Source: Chondrus crispus (lineage: Eukaryota > Rhodophyta > Florideophyceae > Gigartinales > Gigartinaceae). Taken from it: a stretch of DNA of 64,000 nt. Each line of letters starts with the position of its first letter. Within the stretch, counting starts at the first letter, position 1. Below, in pieces: positions 20,968 through 30,458 of this stretch. The DNA lies in contig NW_005179199.1 of NCBI RefSeq assembly GCF_000350225.1, forward strand, positions 25,886-89,885, given 5' to 3'. The notes beneath the pieces are model-generated. The model searched no databases. It was given only the letters and a program-made list of their open reading frames with translations, and was not told the DNA's origin. A program made the position numbers and the translations under genes.

Positions 20968-23900
20968 ACCCTTCTGCCGTCCGGTGGTGCTCCGTTTCCT
21001 AAACAGAGTGTAAAATGCTAGCAAACGACTGTCGCAAATTTCGCGTGGGCGTCGAGGCGGGGGAGGGCCGAGTTGTGCACATAAAATGGCGGGAGAAGGT
21101 ACTGTGTCTGGTTTGTAATGTTGAGAGAACTAATGTTTTGATCTGCATGTGCTCGTATTTGGATTTAATTCCACCCTTTCATTGTACTGCAAGTGCCACT
21201 GCACCGCATCGAGTCCATGGAATTTTAGTAGTGTGCATATGGACTGGGTGTGGATTGGTACTTCCTTTAGCCAATGGATTTCGACCAGTTCGCAGAATTA
21301 CCAAGCATTACAGTGGTTCTGTGAAGCATTCGTTGTCGCGTGCGATTAATTTAATGAAATGATCCAGCCAATAGCGTGACCGCAACTGGTTGAAGGAAAA
21401 CAAAAGAAAAGAAAAGCGCCTGTTAGGACTGGCCCTGAGCTTCACAAGTTCTTGGAGATGCGAAGCTTGATTCAGTCCACACTTGGTCAAGCCCACCGCC
21501 GGCCAAAATACATCTCTTGAGGGCGGGGGTTTCAATAACTCCACGTTTTGCAGCACTACACACGTGCTCTACAATCCGAGATGTGTCCTCCATGCAGCAC
21601 GGCCCGCATAAAGTTTATATCCCTATTCATATCACTACCAAAACTGTCACCCAAGGGTTGCCCTGCATCCCTTGGTAGTCGGCGGGCGGGCTCAACCCAA
21701 CGCCTCCTCTCTCGAGGGCTGCGTCAGTATCCGTCAGTCACTGTCTCGTATTGCGGAGCCTGTTGACGAAAGGACCACAGTGATTGACAGTAACAGTGAT
21801 GATGTACTGAATCTCAAGCGGTCCAGTTTCTTTTTTGGAAAAGCATTCTTGGCGATTTATTTGCTTATCAGCGGCCTGCACCCCAGGACTAGTCCTATCC
21901 TATGGAAACCCTATCGTACAACACCTAGAACCATGTACATTACCAGCGATGTGAACCGCGGAAAATGATGAGGTCTAGTGCGAAAAGTTTATGTGTGCCA
22001 TTTTTTCTAGTAAACGTTGTGTACTGCCGAATCATTTGTGAACCGCGTGATGCCCATCCTTACATGGTCACGTGTCAGGTCACGTAGAGCTCCAGAGCCT
22101 CCAGGAAGAGCCGAAACTTCACTCACCGATATCGTCAGAACAACCATCGGTCAAACGTATTTTGAAAGTAGTGACACGAAATGCGAAAAACCTAGAAATA
22201 ACTGATCCAATTTTCTGCAGTTCCATGCAGCAGTAAAAAGGGATCACTTTCGGATCTTCCGAGTACCAAATTATGTACTCTAGACTTCCGAGTACCAATT
22301 TAAGTACTGTATTAATTTACAGAAGAAGAGTACAGTAGAACAAATTAGGTTCATGCGAACTGCCGCAGTACGAGGTTAAAGTTTCTCCAAAACCAAAGTT
22401 AAAGCTTCATTTTTATTAAAGAATAACATACCGGAACAACCGGAAAATTAAACGCAATCATTCTAATTGTGAACTGCACTTTCATAGTCATAACTGCATT
22501 TTCAAATGCCTACTTTTGGGCATATTTCGGCACAAAAGAGTCATACTCAACCCAGAAATTCTGCTCTGGATTTTTATAAAATCAGTATTTGCAATGACGA
22601 ATAAAACTTCGTCACATTAACAGTGGTGATAAAAAGCGATTCTCATGTGCATTTAACACCTAAAGTTCTTCCAGGCCTTTTTTGTATTCGTATTAAAATC
22701 ACATTTTCGCCATTTATGAATGAAAAGCCTGTAATTTCCCAGCAGCGTAACCTAAAAACCCTGAAAGCTTATATCGCTTCCATGAACTTGATACAATTTT
22801 ATCTCTATTACAGTCACGTTACGAAACGAAATAGATCCAAATCTAAATTTATTCGTATGAAAACAGGATTTTCGAAAAGTTTAATCGTCAGTAGCCATAG
22901 AAGCATGAATTATTCATCGAAAAAAGCTGATTCACAGTTTCCGGACTGAAATGACTGCAACAAGATTTAAGGTCATTGATTCATATGAACCAGATAAAAT
23001 TCTGCTCACGAAAGCGGTGCACACTGCGGTTTTATTCGTCAATGCTCGGTATTTTGGGTAGTATGCGGTAGTACGGTTCAAAAGGTACTTTTTTAACCCT
23101 AATGAAATTTGTAATGGCTTGGAGACTTTGTGTACCTCACTATTCTACAAAGCGATACATAACCTTTAAAACCATTATTCAAGAGAGTTCAAGTTTTGTA
23201 ATCCAAAGTAGTAGTATTGGCTCACCACACCTTGGATTTGAACGTTTGCGTTTCCTGATTTGAAGAATTATATCTACTCCAGGGTAATGATATCCGTCAA
23301 AATTTGCAAGTTTTGGGTGAGAATGGTGCAAACAGAACTAAGCAGGCCTGCTAAAAGTTTAGATAGGGTGTATGTTCCTGAAGAGAATGCTCTATTTGCC
23401 TCTTTTGTAATACATGATTCTAGCAACAACTACGGTAGCTTCCTGAGACTTTTTAGAGCACTTTAAGAAAACTTCTATTTGTAATAAACCTTTGGATATG
23501 TATGAGTTGTCAATCCTTATATACTCTTTAAGATAAGAATCTAATAAGACAGCAGGGAGTCATACACGTCATCTTCTCAATGTTAGCAATGTTTTAACCA
23601 CACGCAAAATAGAATTTGGAAAGAGCATTTCAATTTAGAGATTCTCAGTTTCCAACACTAGATTCTACAAGAACCGCATTTCCCAAGCGAAAAGCTTCAC
23701 CATATCCAATGTAAAAGTCTAAATGAGTACTTCCTACGATGTCCAGTATTTCCGAAATTGCGAAACTGTGTTTCCGTACTGAATCTCTTAAGTAAACTAT
23801 GATTAAGGATAAAAGAATCTAATTACGTTCTACTCACTTCCATTTAAATGCGTAGAATATAACTTAGCGAAGTATCCGAGTGTAGAGGACCACCGTACCT

Positions 23901-24409
23901 AAACGAAGTTATTCAGGTAGGAGAATGTATTCCTTGACATACCCCTCTATCCTTCAAAGCATATCTACGAAGTACTTGTTAGGAAAGCTTCCATGTCATA
24001 TACGTCACCGACGTGGGTGGGCTTTATTTCTCAGAAATTTACAGCAATGATTCTCGATGACTGCAAGCCAGTCAGGACACTAGAGCCACAGTAATGTATT
24101 CTGAAAAAGGCAACAACCAATGCTCTTTGGGAATACGTGTGATCGTCATCATCAAAAATTTCTAAACAATTAAATATGTGTTTTGAATGATGTAGGCTTT
24201 CATTTCTACAATTTGGCAATCAAATTGCATATTTAGCCGTACTCTTTTCAAAGTGTCCTTTCACATATTTCTTCAAAACTAGCTTCAACAATCATTTTCC
24301 TGTTGGATTACTGAAAGACAATCCCTTAACAGGAGGTTTAGGGGGATTTCAATTTTCAAAAATGTCAACTTAAGCAAGGAAGGGGAGAGGGAACAAAAAG
24401 GGGGGTGTG

Positions 24410-25612
24410 AATGCTTTTACAGACGGTCCCCTGCGCGAATCCTACGATCTGGTATCTACTGCCGCGAGCGCATCAGCGAAAGCGAATGTGAAGTTAGCAA
24501 GACGAGTTCTGAAAGAGTACTGTGCTCTGAAAGGTGCCCCAGATCCACATCTCGTCACCCCAGAGAGCTCAAAACTCATTCTCAATCTTCTCGCGGATTA
24601 CTGTAAGTTTGGAACTGCTGATGCTCTCAAGAATGACAGCATAGGAGCTCTGGCGCAGGGACTTCGGCATGTCTATTGCGAACACGGCCACACGAAAACG
24701 TGGCAGGTTGACGAGTCTGCTGGTAAGGCAAGCGGCAACCCGCTGATTGAAAACCCTGATTTGTAGGCGCTGCGAAAGGCCCATCGCGTTCATTTGGCTC
24801 ATCTAGGATTCGTTACGTTACGCTCTAGGCCAATCACAGCAGCCAATATCTGTGATTTGGCCGAAAAGTTTTGGTACGGGAGAGAAAAGGTAACCGCAGC
24901 ACTTGACGTGCTCCTACATGCCATCCTCGTTGTCGGGTTGAATTTGGGACTCAGATATGATGAAATTAAGAAGTTGAAAGTCGAAAACGTCTCTGTTGGG
25001 TCCGGTGGCTGCACGTTGACGTTGCTTGAATCAATTAAGAATTCAACTGTGCATAGAACGTACCAGCTTCGCGATTGGTTCGGGAACTATGCCTTGCGGT
25101 TCTCATACTTTATGGATCCATTCTTAGCATTGTACTCGTGGCTGACACTTCGTGGAAGTAGCCCAGGGCCTTTATTTTGCGATGTGAATGAGACAAGAAG
25201 TGGTTGGGTCATTGACACCAAAGCACCGTGGAGTTCTAAGAAATTCACCGAGTTCTTCCGAGGTCGCTTGTCATCAATTGGTGTCGGATCGGATAATCTG
25301 GGTATGTACTCCGGACATTCAATCAAAAGAGGTTCAGTCCAGCTGTATCGAGCTCTAGGGCTTCGCGATGAAGCAATTATGGAAATAATTCAGATGAGTG
25401 GATATCAAGCGTATGCCAACTATTGCGCTGCCTACAACGACTGTGCTCCGCCAGAGCTTCCTCGCTTTAATTCAGTCCAGGAGTATGTACGTCATGCTAA
25501 AACTATTTGCGAAGAATCTGAGCAGATATATGAGAAGGTGGACTTTGCAAAGTTTCTTGAGCACGTCCATACTGGTCTCAGTTCAAACGATGTGGACAAA
25601 ACTTTTAGTTAG
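24410..25612 (+). pseudogene. Crypton-like tyrosine recombinase, one in-frame stop
   Basis: A DNA strand-exchange enzyme of the phage-integrase fold, as found in eukaryotic Crypton transposons. The N-terminal half is a helical core-binding domain. The catalytic domain shows LGLRYDEIKKLKV (first Arg, near 24953), then GHSIKRGSVQLYRALG (H-x-x-K-R, near 25315, with Lys where Arg is usual) and YANYCAAY (nucleophile candidate Tyr, near 25410-25435). A TAG at 24764-24766 interrupts the frame between NPDL and ALRKAHRVHLAHLGF; coding resumes directly in the same frame. There is no ATG at the start of the open frame: the first codon after the upstream stop region is AAT at 24410, so the true start may be upstream, in another exon or lost. 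With the partner ORF downstream this may be an old two-gene Crypton. Confidence 0.7.
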
Positions 25613-25696
25613 TCTAGTGAAATGTTTTCGTCGAGTACAATAAATAATCTGGTACTTGATTTATGGATCATAGTTTTCTGTTTTAATGAGATATAA

Positions 25697-26601
25697 GTGA
25701 TCGTCTTAATAATTTCAGAGCGAGGAATAACCAACAGACCCACACGACAAAAAATGGAGAGACAAGGGTTCGTGCGGCCGATCCAAGGAGGTGGAGAAGG
25801 TGCCGGATTCAAATCCCCTAGACAAATACTGCAACTTGAACCGGAGATTGGTTTGACGATCAGTAAGGAGATATTGCTTTCGTCGGGTAACACTAATTCT
25901 GTCGGCAAATCGAAAAATCAGGGAAGCGATTCAGAGAATGAAGGACAAATTTATGCTGTTCAAGATGAGAAATGAAAGTTTGGAAGAAAGAGCTACAGCA
26001 GAGACTATTTCTCTTGCACCAGAGAAGGAAGGAATCTTCTAGTGCGCTGTCGAAAAGAAATACGAGCGTACAGTTGTACGCCTCGTTGGAAGAAAACGCC
26101 GTGGAAGATGGAAGTAAAGAACCGTTGATACAAAAGAATTGCATTGCTTCTGCAGCTGCAGAGGCAACAGAACGGGACTTCGATTCATTTATTCATTCAT
26201 TGCATAAGAAACAGAAAACGGGGGCTCACATGGAACCCAGTACAGTAGTCAAATTCATTCCAGGACTACCGAAACCCATAGAAGAAGTAGTTGAGCTGTG
26301 GCGAAGTGGAGACAAAAATCTCGACTGTCAACCACTGAGAAAGTTTACAGACTCAGAGATGCGAAAGAAAATGGTTCCGAACTATAGCCATCAGATGTGG
26401 ACCCTTTCTGGACAGAAGAATAGCTTCTTGCGAATCAAGGCTTTAGTGGAACGAGTACAGGAATTTGGCCCTGTACGAATGGGTCTGATGGATATCGGAA
26501 GTGACAATGATTGGGAACAAGCCGTTCAAGGATTTCATGCCGCGTATGACAAAGATGGGAGGCCCCAGGCATTATCGCGTGTACTGCGTCAAAAAGATTA
26601 A
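25697..26601 (+). pseudogene. Decayed partner ORF with a possible GCR1-type DNA-binding tail
   Basis: Follows the recombinase by about 85 bp on the same strand. The pieces lie in two frames. One is a coiled-coil-like segment around 25905-26025 (REAIQRMKDKFMLF). The other is a longer frame (25972-26601) ending in a block PKPIEEVVELWRSG and MWTLSGQKNSFLRIKALVE. The pattern of Ile/Val-rich helix, ELW, basic residues and a Trp resembles the GCR1-like C-terminal domain that fungal and algal Cryptons carry for DNA binding. This is a pattern judgement only. The frame change near 25900 and a TAG near 26038 in the coiled-coil frame suggest decay or an unseen intron. Confidence 0.35.
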
Positions 26602-27006
26602 TAAAAAATATGAAAACTGTCTTACTGTAAAGGGAGGCCAGTCTCTCACCTCATCCATCTTATCAGAAATTGATGTCGTGGTACAGAGTGCTGTGATAGT
26701 TTCTGTTGTATGGTGAGAAACACGACAGAATGTTCAGATTTATCATGCGTGTAGAAATACAAACACTGTCACGGAGGTATCCAGAGAAGATGTTTTCTCG
26801 TTATTGCAGTTGAAGCTAAAAATAGACTGAACTACGTACAAGTTGACTGCATAAATATGAACTCTTTTTCATAAAACGTTCCCATGGCAAGGCATATCCA
26901 TCCTGATGGTTTAGACCTAAAATGTATTGGAAGAACGTCTAACAAAACAAGATTTTTGTGGCATGGAACATTGCGACCTGATTTTACTTCTCAGCAGTTA
27001 AGTGTT

Positions 27007-27760
27007 TGTAGCATGAGCGCAGATCAGAATTAGATTTAGAATTAGATCGCGCGCGCGCACACACGTGTACTGTCAGGACTGTCAGGACGCCCGCGCACAC
27101 GTGTACTGTCAGGACTGTCGGGACGCCCGCACACACGTGTACTGTCAGGACTGTCAGGGCGCGCGCACACACGTGTACTGTCGGGACTGTCGGGACGCCC
27201 GCACACACGTGTATCATCGGCGCGCGCGCGCACACGTGTATGGACAGCGCTACAGTAGCTGAGTACGGTAGCTCAGCACTGTAACGCGCTACAGTGCAGT
27301 ACGGACTGTACTGTAGCCCTGTATGATAGACGCGACAGACGCGTAATTGTATATTAAACCACGGGAACCGACGGCGGCGGAGGGAAGGCAAGCATCGGCT
27401 TGGCCAGACCCCCACCGTCGGCTAACCCGGAACGCTTACTCTAACTCGTGCACGCTCTCTCTGTTCGCGTTTTAGAGTAGAAGGACACGGGTAGCGGACG
27501 CGTACGTGCGCGTGTGAGCTAGGATCCGCCTCCACCCGTCGGCACTGGAGCGTCACCCAGTGCCGCGCCGGGGCGTCGAGGCGTCGATCCGCTCTACCGC
27601 GTACACTAACGCGTTCGCGACCCGACCCGCTCTACCACCGCTACCGGCCCGTGTCCTTCCTCACGCGTTGCTTACTGGTCCTTTCTGTTCTTCTCGCGTT
27701 CTACAGGGCCTCTTACGCGGACTGAGCATACACCCCTGTCGTTGGGGTGTTTATGCTACA
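27007..27760 (+). repeat. 5' LTR of element B
   Basis: 754 bp, TG...CA ends with short terminal inverted repeats (TGTAGCAT and ATGCTACA). The U3 part holds the 36-bp CACGTG tandem array. Further right are TATATTAAA (near 27349) and several GCTACAGTA/TACTGTAGC palindromes. Confidence 0.92.
27061..27204 (+). repeat. 36-bp tandem repeat in U3, four units plus part
   Basis: Units start ACACGTGTACTGTC at 27061, 27097, 27133, 27169, with a partial fifth at 27205. Each carries the palindrome ACACGTGT, a G-box/E-box core that bZIP or bHLH factors commonly bind, plus a GGACTGTC word. The same array is in the 3' LTR (39302-39445). It is likely an enhancer array; the open frames it creates are by-products of 36 being a multiple of three. 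Confidence 0.85.
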
Positions 27761-27761
27761 G

Positions 27762-27779
27762 TGGTCTCCCGACCTAGAA
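27762..27779 (+). promoter_or_regulatory. Primer-binding site of B, tRNA-Tyr type
   Basis: TGGTCTCCCGACCTAGAA begins two bases after the LTR. Its complement folds as a tRNA 3' end with CCA, A73, G72, a TCGGGAG acceptor strand and a CTAGG T-stem strand. G72 implies C1, which with A73 is the known signature of eukaryotic tRNA-Tyr. The same site is in C and E. Confidence 0.65.
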
Positions 27780-27836
27780 GGCCACGCGATTATCGCGAGA
27801 AGAATATCGTTCGAATCTGCGTCCGCGCGCGTCCAA

Positions 27837-30422
27837 ATGGAAGAAGGAACCGCCAACTCGATTCAGACGAAACCGGCGAATATGGAGTCAACCGCGCGCC
27901 GCGCCTCCGAGTCAGGCGCGCTGCGCGCCCCCTTCGGCGGCGGCGCCGCAGGTCCTACTGACCGCGAACCGTCGCCTGGGTTTTCAGAAGGACGCGCTCG
28001 CGCGATGTATGACAGGATCGCGGAATACATCGAGGACGTCCGGACCTCGCCTCGAATTGACGTCTCGGACGCGGTATATACGCGCTGTGTGGAAGAGCTA
28101 CGCTCGCTTCGCGAAGGAAGGTTTGACCGCGTCTCCCAATCCTTGGAGAACCTCCGAGCGCTAGTCGACCAGCTACAGAGTCGGCTAGCGCTCGTCGAGG
28201 ATTCGCGTCTCGATTCCCCTGTCGAGGACAGGGAAGGCCGCCCTGAGAGGTCGGCCTCATCAAGACGACCCGACGAACAACCCTTCCCGTCGGCGGAGCA
28301 AATACACGCGTTTGCCCATATGGCCGCGGAACTCAACTCGACGCGGAGACGCGCTCGCGAGGTGGAACAGACCCCGACCACCAGGTCGCCCGGGGCTCCT
28401 ACGAGGGGGCCCGGTGCCACTGTTCCCCCGATCGCGTCAGACGCACCGGAGTTCCAACCGACGGGTCCCGGATCCAGTCGGTACGCGGATGGCCCAAGAC
28501 CACCAATGGACGCGAATGTCGCGTCCGAAACCCAAGCCCTCCCGTATGTCGCCGGAGACATACGGGGGATGAGACGCGTACCGTACGCGGACGACCAGGA
28601 CCGTGGAGGAGCCGCCCGCGGATCAAGAGAACCGATTCTCTCTTTCGATCCTCGCTGGGGCGGCTACCAGCCGGTGGACCTCACCGCGCATCCCGGTCCG
28701 CTCGATATCCGAACGCTGCCCGTCACCCCTTTCGGGACGTTGGGACCCGCAGCACCCGGGGTCGAGCCCGTCCATACCATGATACAGGAGTTCAGCGATG
28801 TCGCAAACTACCGCATGTATCGGTTGGACAATACGTCGAGGCTCGTTACCTCGGGAGACGCGGGACAGATCGCGAAGTACGTCCAGCGCTGTCGTGGGAT
28901 TCGACCCACGATGCGCAGCTTCGACGGCACTGACGCGATTCAGTTACTACCGTTCCTGAAGGATATACGTATCACCTTCAACGCGCAACACCTCACCGAA
29001 GGTGTTGCCGTCCGCGTCTTCGCGCATTTTCTTGAACGCGACGCGGAAAGATTGTATACGAGTTACACCATGCGCGGACTACGCGCTGGCCAACTTCACG
29101 ACGACGTAAGCTGGCCTGGTCTCGTCAACCAGTTCATCAAACGCTACCTCACGGACGACGTGTTAGGTGAAGCGTATGATACAGTCGCGACCGCGCGACA
29201 GCAACCCCACGAGACGGAGAACGCGTACGCGGATCGATTGGAGTCCGCCGCGTTCCGATGCACCGCGGTGTTCACCGAACAAGCACTCGCGCATTATTTC
29301 GTGCGCGGACTAGCCCCGGCGACCCGAGCCGCCGTGGCTGAGACGGTGCAACGACTGCCCGGATCGCAGAAGACAGACCTCTCAAGCATCCGCCGTATAG
29401 CGACGGCGGAAGGTACTACCTTCCGCGCGCGTCGCGGCCTACCCCTGCCGGATCCGAAACCGGCAGGGAGAGCGGGTCGACCATCGAGGTCGAACGCGAC
29501 AAGTTCACCCGCGACAGCCCTCCATATTGGAGAAGATGAGTGGCAGGCCGACCCTGTCTTCATCGCGCGAGGCATGGAGCAACGGGGAGGTCGACCTCCC
29601 ACACCGGCGTCAACGCAGTCGACCGGAAGCTTCGCCACGGCGTTCGCGCATATTCCGCACCTTCCAAGTGGTACGGACCACAAGGTGCAGGACCTGGACA
29701 TTTCGCGTCAAGGAGGGGATGGCATATCGGCAAGCGTCCCCAAGTTAACCGAAGAGGAGACGCGTCACGCGGCATCTTTCGCATCCACAGACGGTAGCGC
29801 GTACGTCTGTTGGCTATGCCGTACGTACGGTCATGCCATGTACGCGTGTCCATTCCTGTCGCCCGAGCAACGGATGTTCACCGCGTACAGGAATTACAAG
29901 TACCAGATAGAGAAGCGTCCTGGGATGCGCAACCTCCTCCAGCAATCGGTTCGCGAGGACCGATTTCCGCGTCAAGGGTACCCGAGTCGAGCGGGTGCGG
30001 GCGCCCGCTTCCCGCCCCGCGGTGGGGGGTACTGTCGTAACGAACTCGACCAACGCGGGAGACGCGACTTCCGCCAGGCGGACACGCGATATCCGCGTCA
30101 AGACAGAAGGGGAGACCAGGACCGTTCCCGACTCCCGCCGGGTGTACAGAACGCGATAATGTACCTCCAGGACTGGGCAGAGGATACGCATGCCCTGCCC
30201 AGGGGGGAACGCGAAGGAGATCCGGCACCCGCGGCCCCGCAAATTCTGCAACGTCCGGACGTGGTGAATCAAGGCCTCGAAGTATCCGAATACTTCGGCG
30301 AAGCCGCGAGACCGAGATGGACCACGCCCGCGCCCCCACTCGTCGCGGGACGCGGAGGCGCGCCAGCTATCGGTAGCGACGCGCTTAGCTCCGATAGCTC
30401 CGGTGGCTCAAAAAACGCGTAA
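27837..30422 (+). CDS. gag: gag polyprotein of element B, intact
   Basis: 861 residues forming the particle shell and binding RNA. The frame is open from the LTR end; I choose the ATG at 27837 as the first one clearly outside the LTR. The N-terminal third is charged and disordered with one helix-rich stretch (RFDRVSQSLENLRALVDQLQ). The capsid-like domain lies at about residues 340-540 with MRSFDGTDAIQLLPFL. The zinc knuckle CX2CX4HX4C (CWLCRTYGHAMYAC, 29808-29849) is followed by a basic Arg/Gly-rich tail. The C-terminus ends SGGSKNA and the stop TAA at 30420-30422. It is uninterrupted, unlike pol, and is the best-preserved ORF of the element. About 80% of it can be followed in gag of C. Confidence 0.88.
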   Translation: MEEGTANSIQTKPANMESTARRASESGALRAPFGGGAAGPTDREPSPGFSEGRARAMYDRIAEYIEDVRTSPRIDVSDAVYTRCVEELRSLREGRFDRVSQSLENLRALVDQLQSRLALVEDSRLDSPVEDREGRPERSASSRRPDEQPFPSAEQIHAFAHMAAELNSTRRRAREVEQTPTTRSPGAPTRGPGATVPPIASDAPEFQPTGPGSSRYADGPRPPMDANVASETQALPYVAGDIRGMRRVPYADDQDRGGAARGSREPILSFDPRWGGYQPVDLTAHPGPLDIRTLPVTPFGTLGPAAPGVEPVHTMIQEFSDVANYRMYRLDNTSRLVTSGDAGQIAKYVQRCRGIRPTMRSFDGTDAIQLLPFLKDIRITFNAQHLTEGVAVRVFAHFLERDAERLYTSYTMRGLRAGQLHDDVSWPGLVNQFIKRYLTDDVLGEAYDTVATARQQPHETENAYADRLESAAFRCTAVFTEQALAHYFVRGLAPATRAAVAETVQRLPGSQKTDLSSIRRIATAEGTTFRARRGLPLPDPKPAGRAGRPSRSNATSSPATALHIGEDEWQADPVFIARGMEQRGGRPPTPASTQSTGSFATAFAHIPHLPSGTDHKVQDLDISRQGGDGISASVPKLTEEETRHAASFASTDGSAYVCWLCRTYGHAMYACPFLSPEQRMFTAYRNYKYQIEKRPGMRNLLQQSVREDRFPRQGYPSRAGAGARFPPRGGGYCRNELDQRGRRDFRQADTRYPRQDRRGDQDRSRLPPGVQNAIMYLQDWAEDTHALPRGEREGDPAPAAPQILQRPDVVNQGLEVSEYFGEAARPRWTTPAPPLVAGRGGAPAIGSDALSSDSSGGSKNA

Positions 30423-30458
30423 AGACGGTTACGTTCGCGCGGTCGCGTGAGACGTCTT
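30410..30458 (+). promoter_or_regulatory. -1 ribosomal frameshift signal, gag-pol of B
   Basis: The heptamer A-AAA-AAC (30410-30416) sits in the correct phase for X-XXY-YYZ, two codons before the gag stop. After a 5-nt spacer comes a stem-loop: outer stem AAGACG (30422-30427) with CGTCTT (30453-30458), inner stem CGCGC (30436-30440) with GCGTG (30445-30449) and loop GGTC. The pol frame is open only from 30398 on, so the overlap is just 25 nt. Slippage at this site would fuse Gag to Pol. Confidence 0.75.

Larger units (their letters stand above)
19464..24400. other. Long intergenic region, AT-rich from about 22 kb
   Basis: No convincing gene in almost 5 kb. The left part holds G-rich and repeat features (20698-20764, 20858-20914, 20940-20967). 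The frame on the - strand at 20041-20616 has no recognisable composition. From about 22.2 kb the sequence is AT-rich with many stops in all frames and a short direct repeat of the word CTTCCGAGTACCAA (near 22255 and 22287). The right end leads into the Crypton-like recombinase. Confidence 0.45.

Noticed and set aside
25795..25830. GGATTCAAATCCC, similar to a tRNA B box
   Set aside because: No A box at the right distance and no cloverleaf can be drawn.
27061..27204. Regular repeats that could suggest a CRISPR array
   Set aside because: Units are contiguous with no spacers, in a eukaryotic LTR, and there are no cas genes.
27065..27262. Open frame with a 12-residue Cys-rich repeat (also 39306-39503)
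   Set aside because: Produced by the 36-bp LTR tandem array; 36 is a multiple of three so frames stay open on both strands. It lies in U3.
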